From Acetanaerobacterium elongatum (GTDB lineage Bacteria > Bacillota > Clostridia > Oscillospirales > Ruminococcaceae), in NCBI RefSeq assembly GCF_900103835.1, contig NZ_FNID01000001.1:1-64000 (forward strand): DNA of 64,000 bases, given 5' to 3'. A model generated the notes under the pieces. That model did not search any database. It was not told the DNA's origin and was given only the letters and a program-made list of their open reading frames with translations. Shown here piece after piece: positions 54,078 through 62,888 of this stretch (positions within the stretch are counted from its first letter, which is position 1; each line of letters begins with the position of its first letter). The translations under genes were made by a program, and so were the position numbers.

Positions 54078-54092
54078 TTTTAAGGCAGGTGA

Positions 54093-54617
54093 ATGCGGGC
54101 ACTCATGACAAACGAAAACTTTAATGCAGTGGTTGTGCAGTACGAGAAGCTCGTCTTCACCGTTTGCTACCAGCTTGTGCGGGATTATCACGAGGCCCAA
54201 AACCTGACACAAGAAACCTTCATCTCGGCTTACAACCACATCGACAACTGTGATCAGGCAAACCTGAAGCCGTGGCTGGCACGTATCGCCACCAATAAGG
54301 CGAAGGATTATCTGAAAAGTGCCTACTACCGGCACACCGCGCTGAGTGACGAGCCCGTAGGCGAGGATGTCGTCTCGATTGAACGTTCACCCGACGACAT
54401 TACGCTTTCCAAAGAGCAGGAACAGTATATCCGGGATAAGATTTATACCCTGAAGGAGCCCTACTTAAAGGTTTCGGTAATGTTCTTTCTTGAGGAAAAA
54501 AGCCCTGACGAGATAGCCGTTTTATTGGGGCGCCCCAAAAAAACGGTGCAAACGCAGCTTTACCGAGCCAAGCTTGCCCTGCAAACTATGCTGAAAGGAG
54601 AACTATGTGATGTGTGA
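54093..54617 (+). CDS. ECF-type RNA polymerase sigma factor
   Basis: 174 residues. Region 2: NFNAVVVQYEKLVFTVCYQL then DYHEAQNLTQETFISAYNHI with KPWLARIATNKAKDYLK. Region 4: MFFLEEKSPDEIAVLLGRPK and KTVQTQLYRAKLALQ. No extra domains. AAGGCAGG precedes the ATG at 54093. The anti-sigma gene overlaps its end by eight bases, so they are co-translated. It probably directs its own operon in response to an envelope signal. Confidence 0.92.
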   Translation: MRALMTNENFNAVVVQYEKLVFTVCYQLVRDYHEAQNLTQETFISAYNHIDNCDQANLKPWLARIATNKAKDYLKSAYYRHTALSDEPVGEDVVSIERSPDDITLSKEQEQYIRDKIYTLKEPYLKVSVMFFLEEKSPDEIAVLLGRPKKTVQTQLYRAKLALQTMLKGELCDV

Positions 54618-55098
54618 CTTTTTTAACGAAGACGGCCACCTTACCCCACAAGCGCTGAAGGCAACCGCCAAACTGGAGCCGCTGGATGAGCTTACCCGCC
54701 TTGAAATCTCTGAACATCTTTCGTTCTGTGACAAATGTCTTTCAGACTATACCCTTCTTCTTACCGACAGCACACTGGTTTCTCCGCCGCAATCGCAGGT
54801 GCATCAGATTATGGGCCGAATCAAGCATAAGGCGCGCACCATATTCTTTAACCGCTATGCACGCGTGGCCGTAGCCGCGTGCCTGGCAATCACCCTTTGG
54901 GGATGCGGCGCGTTCAGCTTTGATTACATTAACGCCAACAATCAGCTTGTTTCCTCTGTAGCCTCCACCTCCGCTTCGGTTACGGTGAAGATGGATGAGT
55001 GGAAAGAAAGTATTTCAAAAGGTTTTTCATCCTTTTTTAAAAATATAGATACCGCAAAACCCCAAACGAAAGGAGCTTCCTCCAGTGAGAAAGAATAG
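54610..55098 (+). CDS. Membrane anti-sigma factor with zinc-finger-like N-terminus
   Basis: 162 residues. The N-terminal cytoplasmic part has LTRLEISEHLSFCDKCLSDY, the His-x3-Cys-x2-Cys pattern of zinc-binding anti-sigma domains. A membrane helix follows at about 93-113 (VAVAACLAITLWGCGAF) and a short extracytoplasmic tail. ATG 54610 has AGGAG nine bases upstream (GTG 54607 is an alternative). It overlaps genes on both sides, and is the obvious antagonist of the sigma factor. Confidence 0.87.
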   Translation: MCDFFNEDGHLTPQALKATAKLEPLDELTRLEISEHLSFCDKCLSDYTLLLTDSTLVSPPQSQVHQIMGRIKHKARTIFFNRYARVAVAACLAITLWGCGAFSFDYINANNQLVSSVASTSASVTVKMDEWKESISKGFSSFFKNIDTAKPQTKGASSSEKE

Positions 55099-55645
55099 CT
55101 TTTTAATTTTTATCTGCTCCCTGCTGCCCGGCGCAGGCGAAATGTACCTTGGCATGATGAAGACAGGTATCGCACTGATGAGTGCCTTTTTCGGCATTGC
55201 TTTCTTTGCAAACTGGCTGAACATAGATGTTTTAATGTTTGTTCTGCCCGTTATATGGTTTTATTCCTTCTTCCATGTTCACAATGTAAAGATGCTCTAC
55301 CCCGAAACACTCAAGCAAATGGACGACAAGACCTTTATGAACTTCAGCGACGCTCTACAGGGCCAGTGGCCACGAGTTTTTGAAAAGCGTCATGCCATTG
55401 TGGGCGGAGTTTGTATATTTATTGGGTTTGCAATGTTGTTTGAGGCGTTTGTGAAGCCATATATTCAGACGATTCAGGATACGATTCCCTCACTGTATGT
55501 CTTTGTGCGCAACCTGCCCACACTGATTGTGGCAATTGCGGTTATCCTGCTTGGCGTTGTGCTGATTAAGGGTAAAAAGGATGCTGCTATTCCCGCCGCA
55601 ACCCCTGACGATGACATCACCGAATTTGGAGGCAAACAGCAATGA
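55085..55645 (+). CDS. Membrane protein of the sigma operon, function unknown
   Basis: 186 residues with about five hydrophobic segments. The first 50 residues (FICSLLPGAGEMYLGMMKTG) resemble TM2-domain proteins, in which a Pro-Gly turn follows the first helix. A long cytosolic segment (about 75-100) and a polar C-terminus follow. Its start is GTG at 55085, with AAAGGAG nine bases upstream, inside the end of the anti-sigma gene. It might be the stress sensor or a target of the sigma factor. Confidence 0.78.
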   Translation: MRKNSFLIFICSLLPGAGEMYLGMMKTGIALMSAFFGIAFFANWLNIDVLMFVLPVIWFYSFFHVHNVKMLYPETLKQMDDKTFMNFSDALQGQWPRVFEKRHAIVGGVCIFIGFAMLFEAFVKPYIQTIQDTIPSLYVFVRNLPTLIVAIAVILLGVVLIKGKKDAAIPAATPDDDITEFGGKQQ

Positions 55646-56517
55646 GTAATGAAACCCCCGGCTATCAGCCGCCTGTTGCACCGCCGCCCCCGGTTTATAA
55701 CGCACCCGTACAGAAGCCTGTGCGCCGTGTAGGGGTATTTACCATGGGCGCCAGCCTGATTGGTGCAGGCGCACTGACCATCTATGCAATCATCAACCCT
55801 GGGCTCGATATCTACCAGATTATCCGCTATACCCCCGCAATTCTCATCCTGCTGGGCATTGAAATTCTCGTCTATGCCATCTTTCAGAAAAACAGCCACC
55901 TGCAGTACGACTTTTTAAGCATGTTTGTGTGCTTTATTTTAATCGTATTCTCTCTGTCGCTTGCGGGGATTCCTACTATTTTTAAGAATTGGGGTCCAAA
56001 CCGGGAATATACTGAAAAACGACTGCAAAACGAGGTTTACGACCTATGCTACGATAAGCTGAGCGCCGTTGAAAAGATTTCGGATGTTGATATTCACATT
56101 AACCTCGAACGTCCGGAGCTGGAGAAGGATATGACCTACAGGCAGCTTACCGGCGAGGATCTTGTAAATATCAATGTTACCTTATATAATGAATACCCTT
56201 CCACCGAGGCATTCACCGCCGCCTGCCGCAAACTTTTGAACGAATTAACCTCAACCCGCGTACCGTTTGACGGTGTCGCCTTTACCACAAACGGTAAAAT
56301 CCGTTACGATCTGCATCTGGAGGGTCGCTATCAGCTCGCCATGACGGCGAAGGAGCTGGAGCCCCTTGTGGATGTCACCTCAAACGAGCAGGAAAACGCT
56401 TCCTCCGAGGTATCCTCCGCTTCGGCGAGCAGTAACACAGTGAGTAATACCTCCTCAACAACCTCCACTACAAGCAGCACCCCACCAACTTCAAGCACCG
56501 CTTCATTGGCCGCTTGA
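55642..56517 (+). CDS. Proline- and serine-rich membrane protein of the sigma operon
   Basis: 291 residues. A cytosolic proline-rich start (PGYQPPVAPPPPVYNAPVQK) precedes three membrane helices (about 33-55, 60-78, 88-112). A globular domain of ~130 residues follows, then a Ser/Thr-rich tail of about 45 residues, as in wall-spanning linkers. Overlaps the preceding gene by four bases. I do not recognise the domain. Likely an extracytoplasmic part of the stress response. Confidence 0.78.
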   Translation: MSNETPGYQPPVAPPPPVYNAPVQKPVRRVGVFTMGASLIGAGALTIYAIINPGLDIYQIIRYTPAILILLGIEILVYAIFQKNSHLQYDFLSMFVCFILIVFSLSLAGIPTIFKNWGPNREYTEKRLQNEVYDLCYDKLSAVEKISDVDIHINLERPELEKDMTYRQLTGEDLVNINVTLYNEYPSTEAFTAACRKLLNELTSTRVPFDGVAFTTNGKIRYDLHLEGRYQLAMTAKELEPLVDVTSNEQENASSEVSSASASSNTVSNTSSTTSTTSSTPPTSSTASLAA

Positions 56518-56568
56518 TTTAAACCGCTAACATCTTCCTATTCTCTAATCATAAAAGCACTGCCACTT

Positions 56569-56606
56569 AAGCAGAGAGCCTCGGGGCGACCCGAGGCTCT
56601 CTGCTT
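56569..56606. terminator. Strong intrinsic terminator between sigma operon and thioesterase gene
   Basis: A perfect 17-bp stem (AAGCAGAGAGCCTCGGG / CCCGAGGCTCTCTGCTT) with a GCGA loop and a T run on the plus strand. Confidence 0.95.
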
Positions 56607-56634
56607 TTTAAGTTATCTTCTAAAACAGCATTCC

Positions 56635-57108
56635 CTAAAACAATTCTATCCTGCGCTGCTTGCGAAGCTCACAGCGTTTTTTGCCCGCCTCCCACTCCTG
56701 CCTTTCCTCATCGGTTTCAATTATTAACCCCGGAACCTGAACCGGATGCTCATTTTCATCCAGTGCCACCATCACAAGGTAGGCGGTGTTCACCAGCTTC
56801 TTTTCACCTGAAAGGTATTCGGTGTAGGTATCTACCCGAACCTCCATTGAGGTATTGCCCACATAGGTGATTTTGCCAATCAGTACCACCGTGCTGTTTA
56901 CATAGGCAGGTGCCTTGAATTGCAGATTGTCGATGGTTACGGTAGTTACATTACAGTTGGAATGTCTGCGTGCTACCACTGCGGCTACTACGTCAATCCA
57001 TTCCACCAGCTTACCGCCAAACAAACGGTTGTAGCCGTTGATGTGCTCCGGCATCAAGATTTGTATCTGTTCGGTCTTTGATTCACAGACCCTTTTAGAC
57101 TCCTTCAT
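56635..57108 (-). CDS. Hotdog-fold acyl-CoA thioesterase (YkhA/YciA-like)
   Basis: 157 residues. The family pattern is present: PEHINGYNRLFGGKLVEWID (Asn and Gly-Gly motif, then the catalytic-region Asp) with TVTIDNLQFKAPAYVNSTVV and TAYLVMVALDENEHPVQVPG. Single-hotdog enzymes of this kind hydrolyse acyl-CoA as oligomers. A strongly basic C-terminal tail (KKRCELRKQRR) is present. AGGGAA precedes the ATG. Substrate chain length cannot be told. Confidence 0.9.
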   Translation of the reverse strand: MKESKRVCESKTEQIQILMPEHINGYNRLFGGKLVEWIDVVAAVVARRHSNCNVTTVTIDNLQFKAPAYVNSTVVLIGKITYVGNTSMEVRVDTYTEYLSGEKKLVNTAYLVMVALDENEHPVQVPGLIIETDEERQEWEAGKKRCELRKQRRIELF

Positions 57109-57410
57109 GCTTTTCCCTGCCTTTATTATGACTTCATGGTACTTATTATATCACAAAAACATCTCGGTTTTTTAATAAATATTTTTAGCATCGGCAGCTG
57201 AAAATTATGCAACTAGGCTGCCTTTTCACTCTAGAAATAAGAGGCTGCAGACAATGAGGGGGATGAGCAAAAATGACGGAATAACTTCATAACAAAAAGG
57301 CGGTTGAGTGAATATCTTGTTAGTAAGAGACGAAATTTGAAAGCTAAGGTCCGGCAGATCAAACCGTTAAAATCATCACACTTCACAGGAAAGGCAAGGT
57401 TGTAAAAATT
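57109..57410. other. Non-coding gap before the lysis cassette
   Basis: About 300 bases with no convincing gene, promoter or terminator. The last 20 bases before the first small gene hold only a weak AAGG. Confidence 0.5.
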
Positions 57411-57620
57411 ATGACGCAGCTTAGTGTAGAATTCTGGATACAAATTATCATCTACGCCGTATCGTTCGGGGTAGTTTTCGGCCAATTCCAAGCAAAAATA
57501 AAGTACCTTGAGCAAAAGCTTGATAAGCATAATAATGTCATAGAACGATTATATAAGTTAGAGGAAAGTACGAAATCGGCGCACAGCCGAATTGACGAAC
57601 TGAAGGAGGACTGCAGATGA
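57411..57620 (+). CDS. Small membrane/coiled-coil protein of phage lysis type (XhlA-like)
   Basis: 69 residues: one N-terminal helix (FWIQIIIYAVSFGVVFGQF) followed by a charged coiled coil (KIKYLEQKLDKHNNVIERLY, then LEESTKSAHSRIDELKE). Proteins of this form precede holins in phage lysis cassettes. Its stop overlaps the holin start by four bases. The ribosome binding site is weak. Confidence 0.72.
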   Translation: MTQLSVEFWIQIIIYAVSFGVVFGQFQAKIKYLEQKLDKHNNVIERLYKLEESTKSAHSRIDELKEDCR

Positions 57621-57913
57621 GTGATTACACCTCGTTTATTAAACCGGAACTGCTGATACTCATTCCCGTTTTGTATTTTATAGGGTTGGGGTTAAAAAAG
57701 TCGGAAAACATTAAAGACAAATACATTCCCATCAGCCTTGGCGGCATCGGAATTGTGCTTGCAATCATCTGGGTGCTGGCTACGACCGCCGTAGCAGGGT
57801 TTCAGGATGTACTGCTCGCAGTGTTTACCGGCCTTACACAGGGGGTGCTCTGCGCCGCAGGCAGCGTTTACTTTAACGAAGCCGCCATCAAGCAGCCTAA
57901 AAAGGAGGAATAG
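57617..57913 (+). CDS. Phage-type holin (Hol44/Phage_holin_5 like)
   Basis: 98 residues with three hydrophobic segments: LLILIPVLYFIGLGLKKS, ISLGGIGIVLAIIWVLAT and DVLLAVFTGLTQGVLCAAGS, a short charged loop and a basic tail. The PELLILIPVLYFIGLGLKKS start and QGVLCAAGSVYFNEAAIKQ end match class-V holins of Gram-positive phages. AAGGAGG precedes the ATG. It would form membrane lesions through which the downstream amidase passes. Confidence 0.85.
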   Translation: MSDYTSFIKPELLILIPVLYFIGLGLKKSENIKDKYIPISLGGIGIVLAIIWVLATTAVAGFQDVLLAVFTGLTQGVLCAAGSVYFNEAAIKQPKKEE

Positions 57914-57916
57914 CCT

Positions 57917-58576
57917 TTGCCGAAGGTTTGCATCGACCCGGGGCACGGCGGCAACGATCCCGGCTCGGTTAGCGGTGCCCGCACCGAGAAAAGCGATAAC
58001 CTTAAGCTGGCACTTCTGCTGAACAGCCAGTTTCTTGCTCAGGGTTGGGAGACGGTTCTAACACGCAAGGATGACAGCTCCATCATCCTTGCAAACCGCA
58101 CAGCGCTGGCAAACAAAGAGCATTGCAGCATCTACCTCTCCTGCCATCGCAACGGTGCCGTAGATACGAGTGCGAACGGCTGTGAAATATGGCTGCATTC
58201 CAAGGCCCCGCTCCGCTATATTCAGTGGGCAGGGAATATTCTGGAGCAGATTGAACCTCTGGGGCTGAAAAACCGCGGTGTTAAGCTGGGCTACCGCAAC
58301 AATACTTCCGCGGATTACGCCGTAAACCGCGACACCGACATGCCCAGTATGCTGCTCGAGATTGGTTTTCTCACCAACGCACAGGATAACAAGCTCTTTG
58401 ACGAGAAGCTGGACGCAATCTGCCGGTGTATTGTAAAAGGCTGTTGCAGCTTTACCGGTGTTCCCTATGCCGAGCTGCCCGAGCAGAAACCGGAAGCTTT
58501 CGCAGAGAAGCCGTATATTTTAAGCCTATCAAAATTAAAGGAGCAAGGCTATACAAGAGTTGATATTTCTTTGTAG
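57917..58576 (+). CDS. N-acetylmuramoyl-L-alanine amidase (phage-type endolysin)
   Basis: 219 residues, no signal peptide. Amidase_3 fold: CIDPGHGGNDPG (first zinc His), TEKSDN (Glu), CHRNG (second zinc His) and LLEIGFLTN (catalytic Glu). The last ~40 residues form a small extra C-terminal stretch. It begins with TTG, with AGGAGG seven bases upstream. Position three bases after the holin gene marks it as the endolysin of the cassette. Confidence 0.9.
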   Translation: MPKVCIDPGHGGNDPGSVSGARTEKSDNLKLALLLNSQFLAQGWETVLTRKDDSSIILANRTALANKEHCSIYLSCHRNGAVDTSANGCEIWLHSKAPLRYIQWAGNILEQIEPLGLKNRGVKLGYRNNTSADYAVNRDTDMPSMLLEIGFLTNAQDNKLFDEKLDAICRCIVKGCCSFTGVPYAELPEQKPEAFAEKPYILSLSKLKEQGYTRVDISL

Positions 58577-58610
58577 CGGAACAAACACCTAAAATTGCCT
58601 ATTATATACG

Positions 58611-58648
58611 CCGATAATAAAAAGTTCAGCGGAATTTTTTATTATCGG
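58611..58648 (+). terminator. Intrinsic terminator after the lysis cassette
   Basis: A 13-bp stem (CCGATAATAAAAA / TTTTTATTATCGG) with a 12-nt loop; T residues follow. Confidence 0.85.
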
Positions 58649-58936
58649 TTTGCTTTTTGTAAGTGTAGTTTATGAAAATGCATGAGCTGTCGCAGAGAGA
58701 GAAAAGCCAGAAATGGCGTGGTTGCGCGCGTATTACATACATCATTCTCTATGAATTGCTTTCTCTATTTTCGGCACGAATCGACTTAAATATTGTAGAA
58801 CATTTACCCAATTTTGTGTAAACATTTCTCGAATTATATGATATAATGTGGTTATTACATAAAAAGCTATTAAAATATACAATTCTATAGTAAAACTATG
58901 CAATAACACCTGTAGTTTTATCCGGAGGTACGCCTT
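58649..58936 (+). promoter_or_regulatory. Leader and promoter of the chemoreceptor gene
   Basis: TATAAT at 58842-58847 with a poor -35 match, TAAACA at 58819-58824 (17-bp spacer). A small hairpin (ATAGT-AAA-ACTAT) and a CGGAGG ribosome binding site lie before the gene. No open gene seen in this gap. Confidence 0.6.
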
Positions 58937-60976
58937 ATGAAAATGAAAAGCATCTCAGCTAAGCTGGCAATTCTCGCACTTATCAGCATTCTGGCGACTG
59001 CTGTTTTTTCCGTTGCCGGTATGTACATAGGTCTCAACATTATTTTAGACGATGTTCTTCAAGGGGAGACGCAAAATGCCCTGAAGGCGTTAACTGCGAA
59101 AACCGATGAATATAAAAGCAGCGCCTTAAAATTGGTTGACGAACTTGCACAAGCCGACAATGTGAAAACGGCTATACAGAGCGGTAACCGAACCTCTATT
59201 GTAAACGTGATGACCTCCGCAATGCGTGAATTTGGCGGCAACACCGATTTTGTAACAATAACCGATGGAAAGGGGACCGTACTGGCCAGAACCCACAGCG
59301 ATAAAATTGGCGATTCGGTCGCCAACCAGCAGAACATTGCGGATGCTTTAGGCGGTAAGTCTGCCGCGTATCTGGAAAAGGGCACCGAGATCAAGCTCTC
59401 TGTACGTGCGGCTGCCCCGGTAATCGACCCAAGCGGTGCGATTATTGCGGTAATCTCCACCGGATACGACCTCACAAAGCCTGAATTTGTAGACAACCTG
59501 AAAAATATTACCGGAACTGACTTTACCCTGTTTTTAAACGATGAGCGCCTGAACACCACCATACAGGTCGACGGTAAACGTCAAACCGGCACAAAGCTTG
59601 ACCCTAAGATTGCCAATGTGGTAATAAACCAAAAACATTCTTACTATAAAGAGGCCAAGGTGCTGGGGTTACCCTATTATGCAGGATATGAACCGATGAT
59701 GAATTCCAAGGGCGAGGTCTTCGGTATCTTCTTTGCGGGAAAGCCTATCGCTGATGTAAAAAATACCGAGCTGCTCATTACGTTGATTATCTTTATTTCC
59801 GTTTCCGTAATCACGGCACTGCTGATCTTTTTCAATATACTTACTACCCGCAAGACAGTTACCGTTCCGCTGCAGCGGATGTCTAAGCTTGCAAAAGAGC
59901 TTTCGCGGGGCAACCTGAAGGTGGAGAGTATTACTTATTCCTCACAGGATGAGGTAGGTGAACTATCCCGTGCGCTGCAGTCAACCGTTGCAACACTTGA
60001 CCTGTATGTGGATGATATCACAGCCCAGCTAAAAAGGATTGCTTCCGGCGATATCTCTGCGGAGATTACACAGGAATATGTCGGCGATTTTACACCGATC
60101 AAGGATGCGATGGAGACCATTTTAAACTCCCTTAACCTGATTCTGGGTAAGATAAATACCTCCGCCGAGCAGGTGAGTGCAGGTTCCGGGCAGGTATCGA
60201 GCGGTGCGCAGGCGCTTTCTGAGGGTGCCACCGAGCAGGCCAGCTCGCTGCAGGAGCTTTCAGCAACCATTGCCGATGTGCTGAATCAGGTACGCGAGAA
60301 CGCTGCAAATGTAAGACATGCGAGCGAATTTGTTGCTAATGCAGGTGCAGGCGTACAGCAAAGCTCCGATCACATGCAGGAAATGCTCGAGGCGATGGAT
60401 GAGATTGACGCATCCTCCCGTGAAATCAGCAAGATTATCAAGATGATCAATGACATCGCGTTCCAAACCAATATCCTCGCGCTCAATGCCGCGGTTGAGG
60501 CCGCCCGTGCGGGTGCTGCCGGCAAGGGCTTTGCAGTGGTGGCAGACGAGGTACGCAACCTTGCCTCAAAATCAGCTGAGGCCGCCAAGCAGACCACCGC
60601 ACTTATTGAGCAATCCGGGCATGCCGTGGTTAAGGGATCAAAGCTCGCACAGAGCACCGCAGAGGATCTAACCACGGTTCAGGAAAAGGCAGCGCTCGTT
60701 GAACAAGCCATACACAAAATTGATGAGGCTTCATCGGCACAGGCTACCGCGATTGCGCAGATCACGCAGGGGTTGGAGCAGGTTTCGGCTGTTGTTCAAA
60801 ACAACTCGGCAACCGCAGAGGAAAGTGCGGCAGCAAGCGAGGAGCTTTCCAGCCAGGCTGCAACGCTGCATTCCATGATTGCAAAATTCAAGCTAAGGGA
60901 CAGCAGCGGTTCTGACTTTAATAATAGCGACGATGAGGAATATTCCCCTTCCGGTCAAAATTCATACGAATATTAA
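58937..60976 (+). CDS. Methyl-accepting chemotaxis protein with Cache sensor
   Basis: 679 residues: TM1 (about 10-35), an extracellular double-Cache-like sensor (about 36-270; [20 protein letters not shown]), TM2 (about 277-299), a HAMP domain (about 300-350, [11 protein letters not shown] then EVGELSRAL) and a long signalling coil with the conserved tip ([20 protein letters not shown], then [16 protein letters not shown]). The C-terminus lacks a canonical CheR-docking pentapeptide that I could see. No other chemotaxis gene is in the window. The ligand is unknown. Confidence 0.95.
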   Translation: MKMKSISAKLAILALISILATAVFSVAGMYIGLNIILDDVLQGETQNALKALTAKTDEYKSSALKLVDELAQADNVKTAIQSGNRTSIVNVMTSAMREFGGNTDFVTITDGKGTVLARTHSDKIGDSVANQQNIADALGGKSAAYLEKGTEIKLSVRAAAPVIDPSGAIIAVISTGYDLTKPEFVDNLKNITGTDFTLFLNDERLNTTIQVDGKRQTGTKLDPKIANVVINQKHSYYKEAKVLGLPYYAGYEPMMNSKGEVFGIFFAGKPIADVKNTELLITLIIFISVSVITALLIFFNILTTRKTVTVPLQRMSKLAKELSRGNLKVESITYSSQDEVGELSRALQSTVATLDLYVDDITAQLKRIASGDISAEITQEYVGDFTPIKDAMETILNSLNLILGKINTSAEQVSAGSGQVSSGAQALSEGATEQASSLQELSATIADVLNQVRENAANVRHASEFVANAGAGVQQSSDHMQEMLEAMDEIDASSREISKIIKMINDIAFQTNILALNAAVEAARAGAAGKGFAVVADEVRNLASKSAEAAKQTTALIEQSGHAVVKGSKLAQSTAEDLTTVQEKAALVEQAIHKIDEASSAQATAIAQITQGLEQVSAVVQNNSATAEESAAASEELSSQAATLHSMIAKFKLRDSSGSDFNNSDDEEYSPSGQNSYEY

Positions 60977-60987
60977 AGATTAATGAC

Positions 60988-61026
60988 AAGGGGCACGGGA
61001 GTTGATTCTCCTCCGTGCCCCTTTTT
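60988..61026. terminator. Intrinsic terminator after the chemoreceptor gene
   Basis: Stem AAGGGGCACGG(G)AG / CTCCGTGCCCCTT with one bulged G, then a run of T on the plus strand. It lies between convergent genes. Confidence 0.88.
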
Positions 61027-61039
61027 CTTTTGCAAAATG

Positions 61040-61375
61040 CTATTGGGATATTCCCGGGCCTTTATGAACCTGCTGAAAGCCGTTATTCACGTCATTATCC
61101 GGCTGGTGGATCCTGTACAGCTCTACATAGGAGTCGCACTCATCCTCCGAGATCGGCGGTGTGGGGATAAGCCCCGTACAGTCGGTGGCAGAGGCTACGG
61201 TATCAAAGTTCATAAACCGTTCGTCATCATCCTCTGAAATCTGTTCCAGAATTCTTAACAGGTCAGCCATGGTGTTAATCTTCTCATCGCGCTGCAGAAT
61301 ATAGCTTTTCAGCTCTGAGGGCAGCGAGTTGAATTGGTCTTCCACACGCGGGTTAATATAGGTCATCAGTTTCAA
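61040..61375 (-). CDS. Conserved-looking small protein, function unknown
   Basis: 111 residues, acidic, no signal peptide or membrane segment. The first half is helical (TYINPRVEDQFNSLPSELKS then LRILEQISEDDDERFMNFDT) and the second half proline- and Asp-rich. The start could be TTG 61375 (AAAGG four bases away) or ATG 61366. I do not recognise a family. Confidence 0.6.
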   Translation of the reverse strand: MKLMTYINPRVEDQFNSLPSELKSYILQRDEKINTMADLLRILEQISEDDDERFMNFDTVASATDCTGLIPTPPISEDECDSYVELYRIHQPDNDVNNGFQQVHKGPGISQ

Positions 61376-61463
61376 CCAGCCTTTCCAGACATGATTCTAC
61401 CCGTAAATCGGGGTTCTTTTCCTATTAAGATACCCGAAAACTTAAATACTATTACAAAAGATT

Positions 61464-61491
61464 AACCGCCCTTGATTTTTCAAGAGCGGTT
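61464..61491 (-). terminator. Probable terminator after the zinc-ribbon protein gene
   Basis: Stem AACCGC with internal TTGA / TCAA pairing to GCGGTT, downstream of the gene that ends at 61551. Confidence 0.7.
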
Positions 61492-61550
61492 GATATGCAG
61501 AAATTCAATTTATTATGTCTTATTTTGTGAAGAAGCACGGCAGAATTACA

Positions 61551-62588
61551 TTACTTGCTGGGGACGAGCTTAATCTTTACGCCTGAAATTGTCAATCTTA
61601 CGCCTGTGTTCAATTCAATGTTTTTAAATTGCTTTTGATATAGCTCGTCGCTTGAGGTACCCATTACAGCGTTCAGACCGCCTTCGTACATATTATCGGA
61701 GGATACATTTCCTGCACCGGATACAGCAATAACATCATAAACACCAGCCGGAAAGTCCTTCCCTGCTGTAAAATTGCCGTTACCAAGTGAGATTTCCTTT
61801 GTATTGGGCTGTTCCCTCTTTTTTAATGGAGCAGTAGAGGGGTTCTCGCTGACTATGTTAATAACCACACCGGAAATGGATAATACCGTGTTTTCGGGTA
61901 ACTCTATGTTGGAATATTCCTGCTGGTACATGTCACCCTTTTCAGCCACCCCCATAACGGCGTTTAAACCACCGTCATACATGTTGCTGGATGACACGTT
62001 GCCGCCGCCGGATACTGCTTTTATATTATATACGCCGGCAGGAAAATCGATACCTGCGGTATAATGACCATTGCTTAACTTCGCTTCATATCGAACAGGT
62101 GCAACCGCTTTTGACGATTCAGGCTTTGAGGATGCTACACTGCTTGATTTCGGAGCGGAAGAAGAGGCCTTACTGCTTTGCTCTGAAGCAGCAGAGGATA
62201 CTTTGCTGCTGGCTTGTGCAGCCGAAGAAGAACTTTCATTCGCTACAGAACTAACCTCAGCCGGGGCCTTTGAACTTGCAACCGTAGGATTGTCATTATG
62301 TTGAAGACTACCTAAAAATGTACTTATTAACAATAGTCCGCATATACAAGAAATAATAATCTTAACAACGATATTCCATTTCTTTTGGAATAACCACATC
62401 AGTATAAGACCGACTGGATAGAATAAAATCAGTAGCAGTATCGTTAACCAACTCTTTTTATACCATCTGGTTTTAATGGGAGTAGGTTGATCCGGAACAA
62501 CTACCGCTCCTTTAGCAAACGATTGACCGCATTTTTGACAAAATTGTGCGTCATCAGGATTGGCCGTACCACATTTGGGACAAAACAT
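61551..62588 (-). CDS. Zinc-ribbon membrane protein with Ser-rich linker and two repeated beta domains
   Basis: 345 residues. Residues 3-21 are a zinc ribbon (CPKCG ... CQKCG). Two hydrophobic segments follow (about 47-67 and 73-93). Then a Ser/Ala/Lys-rich linker of about 65 residues (100-163) and two copies of a ~78-residue domain (169-247 and 265-343), each with FPAGVY, VSG(G/A)GNVSS and NMY(D/E)GGLNAVMG. The repeats probably lie outside the membrane as beta domains and the ribbon inside. I know of no named family. AAGGCG-type site before the ATG. Confidence 0.78.
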   Translation of the reverse strand: MFCPKCGTANPDDAQFCQKCGQSFAKGAVVVPDQPTPIKTRWYKKSWLTILLLILFYPVGLILMWLFQKKWNIVVKIIISCICGLLLISTFLGSLQHNDNPTVASSKAPAEVSSVANESSSSAAQASSKVSSAASEQSSKASSSAPKSSSVASSKPESSKAVAPVRYEAKLSNGHYTAGIDFPAGVYNIKAVSGGGNVSSSNMYDGGLNAVMGVAEKGDMYQQEYSNIELPENTVLSISGVVINIVSENPSTAPLKKREQPNTKEISLGNGNFTAGKDFPAGVYDVIAVSGAGNVSSDNMYEGGLNAVMGTSSDELYQKQFKNIELNTGVRLTISGVKIKLVPSK

Positions 62589-62721
62589 AACAAGCGCCTT
62601 CTTTCCAACATTTTTACATTATTTAACCATTGTTTGCCAAGATGAAAGGATGAATTGTTCAATAGCATTGTGTCCTTATCTTAGGGGGGATTTGGGGAAA
62701 TAAGATTACATTTGGGCAATG

Positions 62722-62757
62722 AAAAAGCCACCGCTGATTTCAGCGGATGGCTTTTTC
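62722..62757 (-). terminator. Intrinsic terminator after the tRNA gene
   Basis: Stem AAAAAGCCA-CCGCTGA / TCAGCGGATGGCTTTTT (one base unpaired) with T residues on the minus strand, 13 bases beyond the tRNA. Confidence 0.87.
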
Positions 62758-62770
62758 ATGTTGTATGTTT

Positions 62771-62844
62771 TGGAGCAGGTGATGGGAATCGAACCCACAA
62801 CCTCAGCTTGGGAAGCTGATGTTTTACCACTAAACTACACCTGC
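62771..62844 (-). tRNA. tRNA-Gly (anticodon CCC), CCA encoded
   Basis: Cloverleaf on the minus strand: acceptor GCAGGTG / CACCTGC, anticodon stem TCAGC / GCTGA with loop TTCCCAA (anticodon CCC), T arm GTGGG-TTCGATT-CCCAT-like, discriminator T and an encoded CCA (62773-62771). No intron or variable arm irregularity. Confidence 0.97.
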
Positions 62845-62888
62845 ATATGTCAATAAAGTATTCAAAACATTGTCGCGTCGCACAAAAT

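Noticed and set aside
57231-57530. Minus-strand frame of 99 codons at the lysis cassette
   Set aside because: It overlaps the XhlA-like gene on the other strand and has no ribosome binding site or family features.
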